Shown here: positions 11,240 to 23,839 of the stretch, one piece after another | Position numbering within the stretch: the stretch's first letter is position 1 | Layout: the number at the start of each line of letters is the position of its first letter | Source of the DNA: Malania oleifera | Lineage: Eukaryota; Streptophyta; Magnoliopsida; Santalales; Ximeniaceae | Direction: 5' to 3' | NCBI RefSeq assembly: GCF_029873635.1 | Contig: NC_080420.1 | Span: 54,303,457-54,367,456 of the forward strand | Length of the DNA: 64,000 nucleotides | The notes under the pieces: generated by a model | What the model was told of the DNA's origin: nothing | The model's database searches: none | What the model saw: only the letters and a program-made list of their open reading frames with translations | Program-made: the position numbers and the translations under genes

Positions 11240-12026
11240 TTATATATTTCCATTCTCTAGGTGGTTCATTAACCTTATCTTCAGTTTGATCAATTTCAAT
11301 GGATGGTTCTTAAGTTCATTTTTATTTTTTGAATCATTCTCAATTGATAATTCTTCAAATTCCTTATTTAATTCAATTTCATCTTCATTAGTTCTTTTGG
11401 AGAAGGGATTTGACTCATCGGACACTACATGAATAGATTCTATAACCATCAATGTTCGTTTGTTATATACTCTATAGGCTTTACTATCTAATACATACCC
11501 TAGGAAGATGCCTTCATCAAATTTCACATCAAACTTTCCTAGGTGTTCATTATCTCTAAGCATAAAACATTTAGAGCCATAGACATGAAAATATGATATG
11601 TTTGGTCTATGGTTACTCCAAAATTTGTAAGGGGTCTTATTAAGAGATGGTCTAATCAATACTCTGTTTAGAACATTGCAGACAGTATTCACTGCCTCAG
11701 CCCAAAAGTACTTAGGTAATTTATGTTCGTTAAGCTTAGTTCTGGCCATTTATTGTATAGACCTATTCTTCCTTTCAACTACACCATTCTGTTGTGGTGT
11801 TCTAGGAGCTGAAAAATTATGGGTAATTCCTAAATTATTACAATAGTCTTCCAGGCCCTGATTTTTGAATTCTCTACCCTTATCACTTCTAATTTTAGTG
11901 ATTGTATATCCCTTTTCATTTTGGATTTTCTTGCACAAGTTTATGAATTTTTCACTTGCTTCATCTTTGTGACCTAAGAATAGTACCCATGTATATCATG
12001 AAAAGTCATCAACAACGATTAGATCC
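11240..12026 (-). pseudogene. Body A integrase core and C-terminal part, disrupted
   Basis: Integrase would insert the DNA copy. Frame 11750-11938 has IRSDKGREFKNQGLEDYC, with a core catalytic Asp, then TPQQNGVVERKNRS, with the catalytic Glu. A TAA stop at about 11747-11749 separates this from 11240-11749 (LPKYFWAEAVNTVCNVLNR, then a copia GKFDVKFDEGIFLGY region). The segment holding the zinc-binding end and the first part of the core is missing: compared with B, about 190 bp are deleted at about 12027. The integrase is therefore not functional. Confidence 0.85.
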
Positions 12027-12500
12027 CCTTAACTGATTATTTCTTAACAAGTTTTGAGATTAAATCTGTGTTTGCGTGTCCTAGTCTCTTATGCCAAATC
12101 TAACTAATTTCATTCATAGTAGATAAGCATGTCACGCTCTGTGAAGTTAAGTTATCAAAGCTTGTGGTATATACATTCTCATGACGTTTAGTAGTGAAGA
12201 ATATCTTATTATCAGTTTTGTGTTCAACAGTGCACTTGTCATGTTCAAAAGACACTTTGTAACCTTTATCACATAGTTGGCTTAAGCTCAATAAGTTGTG
12301 TTTTAAACCTTTAACTAATAAAATATCATCTATAATGAGTGAGGAATCATTACTGACTTTACCAACACCTGTGATCCTTCCCTTAGCATTATCTCCAAAA
12401 GTAACAAACCCTTCATCCTTGGGTGCGATGGATGTGAACTTTGCTTTATCCTCGGTCATGTAACGTGAACATTCGCTATCCATATACCATTTTTCTTTTG
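12027..12500 (-). pseudogene. Body A protease end and pre-integrase domain
   Basis: Frame 12100-12483 begins MDSECSRYMTEDKAKF. The family protease active site is D-S/T-G, and body B reads MDSGCSRHMTEDK, so Gly is Glu in A. The following stretch (LKHNLLSLSQLCDKGYKV) is the usual pre-integrase segment. It ends at the A-specific deletion near 12027. Confidence 0.8.
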
Positions 12501-14245
12501 AGGATGCTGATCTTAAGCATATCTACAAAACACAATCAAACAACTAGTTTTGGTACCCAGATTTTCTTGGGTCTAGGGGGTTAGTGATAGATTGACCTTT
12601 GACGTTCCATACTTTCTTAATTTTTACATCTTTATTTTCGAAAGGACAGTCGAATTGTATGTGACCCAACCTTCTACATTTAAAGCATGTAGTGTTTCTA
12701 TAATAATTCTTAGTTGGAACATATGACTTTGACTCTCTTCTAAAATAACCTATGTAAAGGTGTCTATTCTTTAGATTTTCCTTTCCATTAAAGCCAAGCC
12801 CTTCCTTTTCTAGGGAATTTCTTTGAGATCCAAGGAGCTTTTCAAAATTGTTTTATCCCTCAGTAAATTTACAAATAATTTCAGCTTTATCTCTCAAATC
12901 CTTTTCTAACTCCTCAATTTTGAAATCTTTATCTTTTATGAAAGATGCATGAGATTCATTTTGGCGTTCAACCAAGTTTGAAAGTTCTTTGATTTTTCTT
13001 TTCAACTTAGATTTTTTTTGTTTTCTTCTCAAGCATTTTAATAGAGTATAGGTATTCTTGTTTCAGTTCATTATATGAAATCAAGTCATTTTCATTTTCA
13101 GACTCACTAGAATATTACGAAGATGATGAAAATGATGATTGCACCTCAAGGTCATCATGTGCCATTAGACACAGATTGGCGATTTCGTCGTCACTGGATT
13201 CAGATTCTGACCTGCTAGTGCTGTGAGTATCCCAACTGACTTTCAGTGCCTTCTTCTTTTTCTTTGAGACTTTCACAAGCTTGGGGCACTCATGCTTGAT
13301 GTGTCCAAATTCTTGGCAGTTGTTCCATGTTAGTGGATTCTCCTTCTTTTTCTTCATGCTAGACTCTCCTCTTTCTGACTTAGAGTACCTTGATTTTCTG
13401 TTGAACTTCTTGTTCTTCTTCAAGAACTTCCCGAACTTCTTGGTTAGCAAGGCCATGTCATCATCTATTTCAGAATCACTTCCTTTACTTGAGTAGTTTG
13501 ATGATGCCTTAAGTGCGCTGATCTTATTTGCTTTGCTCAATCTTCCTCTCGTTCATTGCCAGCTCATAGGTGGTAAGTGATCCAATGAGTTCATCCACCG
13601 ACATCTCCTTGAGATTTCTCCCTTCTGCTATTGCCATAACTTTTGCTTCCCACACTGGAGGTAATCCCCTGAGTATTTTCCTGATCAACTCATAAGTAGG
13701 GTAAGTCTTTCCAAGTGCATTCAAAGAATTGATGATGTGTGTGAATCTAGTGTACATGGATTGTATAGATCATCAACTGTCATTTTAAATGCTTCATATT
13801 CACTGGTGAGCATGTCAGTCCTACTATCCTTGACTTCCTTAGTACCTTCATATGTAACTTCTAATTTTTCCCAAATTTCTTTAGCTGAGTTACAAGCCAT
13901 TACCCTATTAAATTCATTTACGTCTAATGCATAGAAAAGCAAGTTCATGGAAGTAGCATTGATTTGTACTGATTTCCTGTCTTCCTCTGTATATTCATCT
14001 TTAGTTTTAGGTACATTGGTCTTATCAATTACTTTCATGGGAATATGATTACCCTTAGTCACTATTTTCCAAACCTTCCAATTTACGTTCAATACATATA
14101 TACTCATCCTACATTTCCAATAGGTGTAGTTTACACCACAGAAAATGAGTGGTCTAGTGGATGAGTATCCCTCACTGAATGGAGTTACACCGATATGTGC
14201 CTTGTGATCTTTTTGCAAATTGACTATTAAGTCTATGTGAACCCC
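12501..14245 (-). pseudogene. Body A gag, frameshifted
   Basis: Minus-strand pieces 13721-14281, 13524-13757 and 13115-13540, plus a stretch down to 12545, together match the gag of C and B. The N-terminal domain reads FCGVNYTYWKCRM and ALDVNEFNRVM. The first zinc knuckle (NNCQEFGHIKHECP near 13275-13330) has lost its first Cys to Trp. The second, CFKCRRLGHIQFDCP, is near 12645-12690. One base is missing near 13769 and five near 13531 relative to B, giving two frameshifts. The codon matching C's start ATG is AAG here, so the native start is lost or lies upstream. Confidence 0.85.
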
Positions 14246-14256
14246 CTCTGATACCA
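14246..14256 (-). other. Primer binding site of body A (initiator tRNA-Met type)
   Basis: The minus strand reads TGGTATCAGAG two bases inside LTR2. This matches the 3' end complement of initiator tRNA-Met and marks LTR2 as the 5' LTR of A. Confidence 0.85.
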
Positions 14257-14258
14257 AT

Positions 14259-16386
14259 TGTTGAATTAGGTGTAATCCCAAGATGGGGGGGGGGGGGCAG
14301 TGAAATGGGTATTTTCAAATTCTTTGACTATTTACCTCTTAATCCCTACTTATATATTTAGAAAACCCAAGCGTAGGGATTTATAACAAAACACATCAAT
14401 TTACCAAAGTGTTCTTGTTACCCAATTAATTGTGTGCAATTTTATTCAACCTACACATGCAATATGAACAATTTAAATGTAGTGTTGAAAGTAAACAGTA
14501 AAGGGAAGAGAGAAGACAAATGCGATTTTTACGAGGTTTAGCCAACTCGGCCTACGTCCTCGCCTTAAGCAACCACTCAAGGATTTCACTAAAATCCCTG
14601 CTCCTTAAATTCTAACGGAGCTTCCCTTACAATCCGCTGCTTACAAGAGGTACAGCTCCCTCCTACTCCGCTGCTTACAAGAGATACAACTCTCTCCTCA
14701 AACCCTGATTCATACACCGAACCGTGTATACAATAGAATCTATAAAAACACTCAAAAATGCTTCCAAACAAAAGCTTGTGAGTACAATTCAAATTCCTAA
14801 TACATTTAACATATGATATAACTTGAAGCTCAGAATTATGAAACGATACAATCGTTTATGTATGATATGCTTCAACACACAATTCTCTTTTTATCAAATC
14901 TCCCAAATGTTTGTATGAATGAATAATTTGGAGAAACTTAGGTTAAATCTTTGAATACAAAAATAGCTTTGAAGATTGCAAAGATTTTACACACACTTTG
15001 TCAAAAACAATATTTCTCTCAAGAGTTCAATCTCAATGTGATCTTGGTAGTATTTGCCCTATATATATATATCTGTGTGATGAGAATACCAAGCATCAAA
15101 TACTTAATATATGATTTTTAGAAAATATCCTTCAATATGTATAGATCAAGTTAAGCACTTCTTAGGATATCTAATCAACTAGTTTAGAAGCAACCAAAAT
15201 ATCCCGTCTTTAACTTTGAAAACACTTGAATGATTACTCTTTAAACAATGGCCAAATAAAAAACTTTCTCAAGTATTCAACTAGTCAAAAAACAATCTTT
15301 ACATGAATATGAAAAGACTCAATATCAAACTTATCTAAAAATATTCAATAGCAGATGTTGAGAATCTCTTGGAAAGAACTAAATGAATCAAACAAACCTC
15401 AATACCAAGATAAAATAAAGTTGTGTGAATAAAACCCTTTTGATTTGCGGAGTAGATTTGCCCAAGCTTGATAAAAGTAAGTTAAAGTGCAAGCAATCGT
15501 ATAGCAAAGTGCTTAACGTTCTCAATTAGCTTTCAAAAGGTGTTCTCTTTTCTTCTTGTTTTTCTTGGCATACGAACTAGGGTTTAGATATTTAGTATAT
15601 ATAGTGTCTTACCCATAGAATTGATCTCAACCATTGGATCAAAAGATATCTTGCGTGTTTGCTCAATAAAAATTAAATTTTTAATCTTTTCCGCAAGTTC
15701 AGACAACTAAGGCCAAGGGCCCAGACGACCGCAGTCATTTTTATCTTTTGAAAAAATAGCCTGGACACAGGGTCATACGACTGAAGTGTCGAGTTCAGAC
15801 GACAGAAGTGTCAAGATCAGTCATCTAAGGTGCTTCTTCTAGTTTCTGTTTTTCACCGATAAAATTTCAGATGACTGAGCTTATTCTTTAGACGTCTGAG
15901 GAAATTCTTTAGTCAACTGAACTTAAAGTTTAGTCAACCGAAGTTCCCAACTTTTGCATATTTACTTTTCAGTTCAAAAATCTATTTTGCTTTCTTTCTT
16001 GGCTCTTATATAAAACATATTTTCCATGATTTTAAAAGTATTTCAAAGTCCATGAAAGTCCCCTAACGATATGCATGAAATGCATGAATCCTAAAGTGAT
16101 TCTAAGTTATGTTGAGCCTTGAATTAAATCATACGAAAATGTAAATATATGAGGTCTAAGTACCCATTCCCAGGATATGCTTGAACTTTGCCGCTTGCAT
16201 CTTGATTCTCGTACTCTTTGAGTTCCATGGATCTTGCCAAGATATGTGTGCTTTACTTTAAGGCTTCCATGACTCGTTATCCTTCCGTGTATGCTTAATA
16301 TGGTTCATGTTCACATACTCAATGCACAGATCAAATACCAAGTGATATGTCATTATCAAAATCGGATTGGACTTGTAGAGTCAACA
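14259..16386 (-). mobile_element. LTR2: LTR shared by bodies A and B
   Basis: This 2128-bp LTR has A's primer site on its left and B's polypurine tract directly on its right. It aligns with LTR1 and LTR3. It has the U3 palindrome array (about 15697-15950) and TATA (15595-15603), and a 14-base G run (14285-14298) near its 3' end. A short segment near 16070-16175 is present here and in LTR3 but absent from LTR1. Confidence 0.88.
15595..15950 (-). promoter_or_regulatory. LTR2 U3 promoter: palindrome array plus TATA
   Basis: Decayed copies such as TTCAGACAACTAAG and TTTAGTCAACCGAA lie about 95 bp upstream (minus strand) of TATATATACT. The pattern is as in LTR1, with more C-to-T type changes. Confidence 0.5.
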
Positions 16387-17199
16387 ATCTCCCCCTTTTT
16401 GATGATGATAAATGCACAAGCAAAAATACATATAATGGGTTACACCAAAAAAGGCTCCCCCTCAATTAATGCATAAAATGCTCAATGAATGACAATATGC
16501 TCATGATGTTTCAAAAATTTTGGTTATTATACTTCTCCCCCTTTTGCACAATTGGTTTTGCCAACAATTTTTGCTCCTGATATTTCTCCCCAACACAAAG
16601 TTTTAATTTTTGCCCCTTTTTCTCGATTTCCCTTATTTATGCTTTTTCTCCTGAGTTCAATTATTTTTGCTCCCAATTTTCTCCCCTTTTTGACACCAAC
16701 AAAAAGGTGTAAAATAATAAAATATAAGTAGACGTTCCCTTATGTTCTTCTTCACTTAGAAATCTTAAGGTTTTAAACATGTTCAACCACTAGGTAAAAA
16801 CAATTCCTTCTCATGTTTTTTGACATCAACTATCCCCCTTACTAACGCATAAATTTTAAAGATTACATGAGGATACCAAATGTTGATTAAATGTTATGTC
16901 AAATTTTTTATACTAATTGTGGACTAATGCAATACCAAAAATTTGATTAATATAATACCAAGTGATTACATCGTAAGTGACATTGCTCCCCCTGAATTAT
17001 ATCATGTAATATAATTCTAGGCAACCTCTTGACTATGCATGAGACCTAATTCACGCCTAATTTGGATAAACGTATCCTCCGCAAGTGGTTTCGTGAATAT
17101 ATCTGCCCATTGTTCCTCCGTGCATACAAACTCTAGTGTCACATCCTCTTTTTGTACATGGTCACGAAGAAAGTGATGTCTTATTTCTCCGTGCTTAGT
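16387..17199 (-). other. Body B 3' internal region with polypurine tract
   Basis: AAAAAGGGGGAGAT (minus strand, 16387-16400) abuts LTR2. Further purine tracts lie at about 16534-16545 and 16681-16691. The region aligns with body A 6749-7319 plus 9548-9785 and so gives the empty-site version of the D2 insertion. It includes the decayed end of pol near 17010-17199. Confidence 0.7.
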
Positions 17200-17640
17200 T
17201 CACGAATGTAATATGGGATTCTTTGAAATATTTATCGCACTCGTATTGTCACATCTAATAGGGATTGTTTCATAACTTAATCCAAAATCCTTCAGTTGTG
17301 GCTTCATGTAAAGTGTTTGAGCACAACAACTACCAGCCGCTATGTATTCAGCCTCAGCTGTGGAAAGAGCAACTGAGTTTTGGTTCTTGGAAAACCAAGA
17401 GACTAAGGAATTTCCTAAGAAATGACAAGTACCACTCGTGCTTCCTATCCACTTTGCTACCTGCAAAATCAACATCTGAATAGTTGAGAATTTCAAAAGA
17501 TGTGTACTTAGGAAACCATAATCCAATTTCCACAGTTTCTATCAGGTATCTAAGTTTTCGTTTAACGGCTAACAAATGTGACTCTTTTGGTGCAGATTGA
17601 AATCTTGTGCACAAACATACACTAAACCTTATATCAGGTC
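17200..17640 (-). pseudogene. Body B RNaseH
   Basis: The frame 17200-17526 carries VSWFSKNQNSVALSTAEAEY, then IAAGSCCAQTLYM and RCDNTSAINISKNP, ending at the same codon as in A (stop after NPILHS). The upstream end (SDVDFAGSKVDRKHEWYLSF) is in an overlapping frame (17354-17614), so one frameshift lies near 17400-17450. Motifs are otherwise typical of copia RNaseH. Confidence 0.85.
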
Positions 17641-17844
17641 TATTGGAAGTTAGGTATATAAGCTACCAATCATTCCACGATAAAGTTTGACATCTACTGG
17701 TATACCTTGTTCATCTTTGTCTAATTTCAATGAAGTGCTCATAGGTGTACCTAGTATTTTTCCATCTTCCATATTAAACTTTTTAAGTAGGTCTTTAATA
17801 TACTTTGATTGGTTTATGAATATTCCATGTTTTTCTTGCTTGAT

Positions 17845-18600
17845 CTAAAGTCCTAGGAAGAAATTTAGTTCACCCATCATGCTCATCTCAAATTCATTTT
17901 GCATGGTATTGGCAAATTCATCATACAGTTCTTTATTTGAAGCGCCAAATATTATGTCATCTACATATACTTGCACTAGGAGAATATCCTCTTTGTTGGA
18001 CTTAATGAACAGGGTTGTATCTATCTTTTTTCTTATAAATCCATTTTCTAATAGAAAACCACTTAGCCTTTCATACCAAGCCCTAGGAGCTTGCTTTAAA
18101 CGATACCAGACTTTTGTCAGTCTATACACATGATCTGGATTCTTATGGTTTTCAAAGCTTGGGGGTTGTTTTACGTACACTTCTTCATTTATGTAGCCAT
18201 TTAAGAATGCGCTTTTGACGTCCATTTGATATAACTTGAAATCCTTAAAAGCTGCATATGCTAAAAGCACTCGAATGGCTTCCATCCTAGCTACAGGTGA
18301 AATGTTTCTTCAAAATCTATATCTTCTTCTTGATTATATCCCTGAGCTACTAATCTAGCCTTATTTCTCGCAACTATTCCATGTTCATCTTTCTTATTCT
18401 TATATATCCATTTGGTTTCAATGATTGATTTATCCTCAGGTCTAGGAACTAGTGTTCATACTTTATTCCTCTCAAACTGATTTAACTTTTCTTGCATGGA
18501 CAACACCCAAGATTCATCCTCTATAGCTTCACTCACATTCTTAGGTTCTTCTTGAGATAGAAATGCAAAATGACTAATCATGTTCCTAAGAGAGGAGCGA
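17845..18600 (-). pseudogene. Body B reverse transcriptase (copia RVT_2)
   Basis: The core frame 17845-18285 keeps all visible catalytic blocks: QMDVKSAFLNGYINEEVYV, LKQAPRAWYERLSGFLLENG and LLVQVYVDDIIFGASNKELY. The N-terminal part (18300-18600; PEDKSIIETKWIYKNKKDEH, EEDIDFEETF) is joined through a one-base deletion near 18300. The RT core is the best preserved part of the array, but it is no longer in one polyprotein frame. Confidence 0.9.
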
Positions 18601-19897
18601 GTGGCTGCTCCACGTAATGGTTCACCTATTATTTGATCAATGAGATGATTCTTTATACATTTCCATTATTTAGGTGGTTCATTAACCTCATTTTCAGTTT
18701 GATTAATTTCAATGGATGGTTCCTTAAGTTCATTTTTCTTTTTTGAATCATTCTTAATTGATAGTTCTTCAAATTCCTTGTTTAATTCAATTTCATCTTC
18801 ATCAGTTCTTTTGGAGAAGGGATTTGACTCATCGAACACTACATGAATAGATTATATGACCATCAATGATTGTTTGTTATATACTCTATAAGCTTTACTA
18901 TCTAATGCACACCCTAGGAAGATGCCTTCATCAGATTTCACATCAAACTTTCCTAGGTGTTCATTATCTCTAAGCACAAAACATTTACAGCCAAAGACAT
19001 GAAAATATGATATGTTTGTTCTATGGCCATTCCATAATTCGTAATGGGTCTTATTAAGAGATGGTCTAAACAATACTTTGTTTAGAACATAGCAAGCGGT
19101 ATTCACTGCCTCAGCCCAAAAGTACTTAGGTAATTTATGTTCGTTAAGCATAGTTCTGGCCATTTCTTGTATAGACATATTCTTCCTTTCAACTACACCA
19201 TTCTATTGTGGTATTTTAGGAGCTGAAAATTTATGGGCAATTCCCAATGAATTACAATAGTCTTCCACGTCCTGATTTTTGAATTCTCTACCCCTATCAC
19301 TTCTAATTTTAGTGATTGTATATCCCTTTTCATTTTGGATTTTCTTGCACAGGTTTATGAACTTTTCACTTTCATCATCTTTGTGGCCTAAGAATAGTAC
19401 CCATTTATATCATGAAAAGTCATCAACAATGACAAAAGCGTATGATTTTCCTCCTAAGCTTTGAATTGGGTTTGGACCAAATAAGTCTAAGTGTAGCATT
19501 TGGAGTGGCCTAGTAGTGGAGATTTCTTTCTTCTTCTTAAAGCTTGTTCTTGCTTGTTTTCCCAGTTGGCATGCATCACAGATTTTATCTTTCACAAATT
19601 TAGTCTTTGGTAGCCCCTTAACTAATTCTTTCTTAACAATTTTTGAGATTAAATCCATGTTTGCGTGTCCTAGTCTCTTATGATAAATCCAGCTAATTTC
19701 ATTCATAGCAGATAAGCATGTCACGCTCTGTGAAGTTAAGTTATCAAAGCTTGTGGTATATACATTTTCATGGCGTTTTGTAGTGAACAATATCTTATTA
19801 CCAGTTTTGTGTTCAACAGTACACTTGTCATGTTCAAAAGACACTTTGTAACCTTTATCACATAGTTGGCTTATGCTCAATAAGTTGTGTTTTAAAC
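18601..19897 (-). pseudogene. Body B integrase and pre-integrase region, interrupted by D3
   Basis: The frame 19410-19897 carries the copia zinc-binding stretch (HKRLGHANMDLISKIVKKEL, then CDACQLGKQARTSF) and the start of the core (LHLDLFGPNPIQSLGGKSYA). Core pieces follow at 19180-19410, and 18852-19178 has LPKYFWAEAVNTACYVLNKV and LGKFDVKSDEGIFLG. The region retains the roughly 190 bp lost from A. The N-terminal edge is cut at 19897 by solo LTR D3; residues encoded beyond that point come from D3. Confidence 0.85.
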
Positions 19898-21897
19898 TGT
19901 TGACCCCATGGGTCACACCCAGTTTTGATAATGACAAATACTCTTGGTATTTAACGTTTGCCAAGTTTGTGTGCAGGACCATATTTGGAATATCAAATTG
20001 ATGGCACATGAAAGTAAAGCGTGAAGACCCTAAAGACTTTAATTTGTATTGTCAAATCAATGATTGTAATATGGGTCTGTAATAGTAACTAGGTATATGG
20101 TTTGTAATATTCTCTACATGTCATGCATGTAGGTTTTGTAAGCTCAAAAATGCCATAGACTGACCATAGAGACCGAATGACCTTAGGGCACGGTTGACCG
20201 ACGCCAAGTTTTTGGGTGTACTTGAAAAGACCCTATGTCCCTACACTTAGTGCACATTGTCCCCACAAACGCATATTTTATCTGGGGAATTAATTGAAGT
20301 AAAATTAGGCAAAATTGCAAAAATATATGAGAGGTCGGGCGACCGAACCCCAGGAGTTCAAAACTCCTCGGGCGCCCAAACTACTAGAAAGTCAGCAGTT
20401 TGACTTGGGGTCGGGCTACCGAACCAAGAATGAACGTGTTGCCCTCGGGCAACCGAACCTCGGTCACGGTGCTTTTACCAACTCGAGTTGCCAAACCTTT
20501 TAGTTCAAATTAGGCCTCGGGCAATCGAATTTGTCAATTCGATTAACCAAACTTAGCACCAGGCACCCGAACCGCGCGGCAAATGTTTCTGACTTTTGTT
20601 TAGCCAACTGACCCTAGACTCGGGCAACCGAACTATTTAAAAATGCCTTTTTGACTCAGTTTTTTCGGGCGACCAAACCTCGGTTCAGCCACACGAATCA
20701 CGCGGGTTAAATTATTTTTACCGGGGTTAAATTTAATTAAGTTGGGTTAATTTTCTTAAACCATTTTAAAAATTTTTTAAGAATGACCTACATGTCCCCA
20801 ACAATTATATTTTTGCCACTATATATAGGGGCTCATTTGCAAAATTAAGAAGAGATTAGAAAATTCATTAGCCAAAAATCCCCTCTCTAGAAAATACTCA
20901 TTTTGTCCAAATACTCTCAAATTTATATTCCCTTAAAACATCTTAGTATTGTGAGAGTATATTGGTTGTGCTAGTGTATATTAGATTGCTAATACTCCTA
21001 GTGTTCTTGTGTAATTGAGATAATGTTTTTGGGGATATTAGCTTAGGTTTATCCCACAGATTTTGGTTGTGCAAAAATATTTTCAAGCAAGCAAAATATT
21101 TTCAAACAATTAGTGTGTCTATTTCATTGAGGAAAATCTCTTTGAACTAGTTTGAATATCTGATTGATATCTTTGGAATAATGATGTGCTATTGATTTGT
21201 GTTTTGCTTAAATTCCAAAGTATTGCTTGTTTAGAACACTCTTGAACATTATTGTTAACATATCTTGTTGAGTGTTATTTGCACGTATATACACATCATT
21301 GAGCTTACATCTACCTACATTGTTGATGTGTATGTGATTAATTAAGTATACTGCGCGTATTTGGGTACATATCTGTTTTACATGAAAGCACAATCACTGT
21401 ACCAACTTCATTGAGAAAAATACTGTTGTATTTCCAGGCACAGGCCTGAAGAAGGAGATTAGCCCTGTGAAATAGTCCCAAATTGGCTGAGACTCGGTCA
21501 GGAAAGTTAGGTGCGCCATCCTGTTAAGGCGTGTTGGTTGAGATCAGCCCCTTGAATTGACCTAGTTGTATTAGGTGCCGCTCCACCCGTTATGTGAGCC
21601 ATTAGTGGAATCCTCGGGCTTGCGAGCTAGAGGTAGGGACATAGGTACAGTTGGCTGAACCCCGATAACATATCGTGCTTGTTCTTTACACTTCTACAAT
21701 TTATTTACTGTACATGTATGTTTTATTGTGAATGATGCGTATGGTTTAAATTTTCACATTTTATATTAATCTGCGCATTTGGGATTGCATACACTAACCC
21801 TAGGCTGTGATATTCTGCTAACATCTGGTTTAACCTAGGAATAAGTTTTAAAATTCCAATTCCCCGCCCTCCTCTTGGGAATACACCAAAACTAACA
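19898..21897 (+). mobile_element. D3: diverged solo LTR of SIRE-like family, TSD TAAAC
   Basis: A 2000-bp unit from TGTTGACCCCATGGGTCAC to ...CACCAAAACTAACA is flanked by exact TAAAC (19893-19897 and 21898-21902). Body A shows the empty site (GTTTTAAACCTTTAAC near 12300). Its palindromes are of the type CGGGCGACCGAACC and CGGGCAACCGAACC rather than GGTCGACCGA, so it is a subfamily apart from D2 and D4. TATATATAGG is at 20820-20829. No coding or primer site is seen, hence solo LTR. Confidence 0.85.
20191..20829 (+). promoter_or_regulatory. D3 U3 promoter: GGGC(A/G)ACCGAA array plus TATA
   Basis: About twelve copies lie between 20191 and 20700, such as CGGGCGACCGAACC at about 20336, with TATATATAGG 120 bp downstream. 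The half-site CCGAA is kept while the left half differs from D2, D4 and D5. Confidence 0.55.
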
Positions 21898-22100
21898 TAA
21901 ACCTTCAACTAATAAAACATCATCTATAATGAGTGAGGAATCATTACTGACTTTACCAACACATGTGATCCTTCCCTTAGCATTATCTTCAAAAGTAACA
22001 AACCCTTCATCCTTGGGTGTGATGGATGTGAACTTTGCTTTATCCTCAGTCATGTGACGTGAGCATCCGCTATCCATATACCATTTGTCTTTTGAGGATG
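21898..22100 (-). pseudogene. Body B protease region
   Basis: The frame 21898-22137 reads WYMDSGCSRHMTEDKAKFTS and then GKVSNDSSLIIDDVLLVEGL. The D-S-G active-site triplet is intact, unlike body A. D3 splits this segment from the pre-integrase domain. Confidence 0.8.
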
Positions 22101-23839
22101 TTGTTCTTAAGAATATCTGCAAAACACAACCAAACAACTAGTTTTGGTACCCAAATTTTCTTGGGTCTAGAGGGGTTAGTGCTAGATTGACCTTTGATCT
22201 TCCATACTTTCTTAACTTTTACATTATTATTTTTGAAACGACAGTCAAATTGTATGTGACCCAACCTTCTACACTTAAAGCATGTAGTGTTTCTATAATA
22301 ATTCTTAGTTGGAACATATGACTTTGACTCTCTTCTAAAATAACCCATGTAAAGGTGTCTATTCTTTAGATTTTCCTTTCCATGAAAGCCAAGCCCTTGC
22401 TTTTCTAGGGAATTTCTTTGAGATCCTAGGAGCTTTTCAAAATTGTTTTGTACCTCAATAAATTTACAAATAATTTCAAATTTGTCTCTCAAATCCTTTT
22501 CTAACTCCTCAATTTTGAAATCTTTATCTTTTATGAAAGATGCATGAGATTCATTTTGGCATTTAACTAAATTTGAAAGTTCTTTGATTTTTCTTTTCAA
22601 CTTAGAGATTTTCTTTGTTTTCTTATCAAGCATTTTAATAAAGGTATTCTTGTTTCAGTTCATTATATGAAATCAAGTTATTTTCATTTTCAGACTCACT
22701 AGAATAATACGAAGATGTTGAAAATGATGATTGTACCTCAAGGTCATCATGTGCCATTAGACACAGATTGGTGATTTCGTCGTCGTTGGATTCAGATTCT
22801 GACCCGCTAGTGCTGTGAGTATCCCAACTGACTTTCAGTGCCTCCTTCTTCTTCTTTGAGACTTTCACAAGCTTGGGGCACTCAGGCTTTATGTGTCCAA
22901 CTTCTTAGTAGTTGTACCATGTTGGTGGATCCTCCTTCTTTTTCTTCATGCTAGACTCTCCTCTTTCCGATTTAGAGTTCTAAAATTTTCTATTGAACTT
23001 TTTGTTCTTCTTCAAGAACTTCCCGAACTTCTTGGTTAGCAAGGCCATGTCATCATCTATTTTGAAATCACTTCCTTCACTTGAGTAGCTTGATGATGCC
23101 TTAAGTGCACTGACCTTCTTTGCTTTGCTTTGCTTAATCTTCCTCTCGTTTCTTGCCAGCTCATAGGTGATGAGCGATCCAATGAGTTCGTCCACCGACA
23201 TCTCCTTGAGATTTCTCCCTTCTGCTATTGCCGTAACTTTTGCTTCCCGCATTGGAGGTAATCCCTTAAGTATTTTCCTAATCAACTCATAAGTAGGGTA
23301 AGTCTTTCCAAGTGCATTCAAAAAATTGATGATGTGTGTGAATCTAGTGTACATGGATTGTATAGATTCATCAACTGTCATTTTAAATGTTTCATATTTA
23401 CTGGTGAGCATGTCAATCCTACTATCCTTGACTTCCTTAGTACCTTCATATGTAACTTCTACTTTTTCCCAAATTTCTTTAGCCGAGTTACAAGCCATTA
23501 CCCTATTAAATTCATTTACGTCTAATGCACAGAAAAGCAAATTCATGGCAGTGTCATTGATTTGTACTGATTTCCAGTCTTCCTCTGTACATTCATCTTC
23601 ATTTTTAGGTACATTGGTCTTATCAATTTCTTTCATGGGAATATGATTACCCTTAGTCACTATTTTCCAAACCTTCCAATCTACATTCAATAATATATGC
23701 TCATCCTACGTTTTTAAAAGGTGTAGTTTACACCACAGAAAATGAGTGGTCTAGTGGACGAGTGTCCCTCACCGAATGGAATTACACCGATATGTGTTAT
23801 GTGATCTTTTTATAAATTGACTATAAGTCTATGTAAAAA
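22101..23839 (-). pseudogene. Body B gag, interrupted by frameshifts
   Basis: The frame 22980-23690 holds the copia Gag domain (ALDVNEFNRVMACNSAKEIW, YTRFTHIINFLNALGKTYPT). 22635-22868 and 22070-22633 hold the acidic/coiled-coil part and the second zinc knuckle, CFKCRRLGHIQFDCR (about 22240-22285), followed by the WVPK end. The first knuckle region near 22880-22930 is damaged: a stop falls at its second Cys position. A stop follows KFNRKF near 22980. Its N-terminal region is cut by D4 at 23839, close to the leader. Confidence 0.85.

Noticed and set aside
19410..20009. 199-codon frame as an intact integrase fragment with a novel N-terminus
   Set aside because: Its first residues are encoded by solo LTR D3; the junction at 19897/19898 is an insertion edge.
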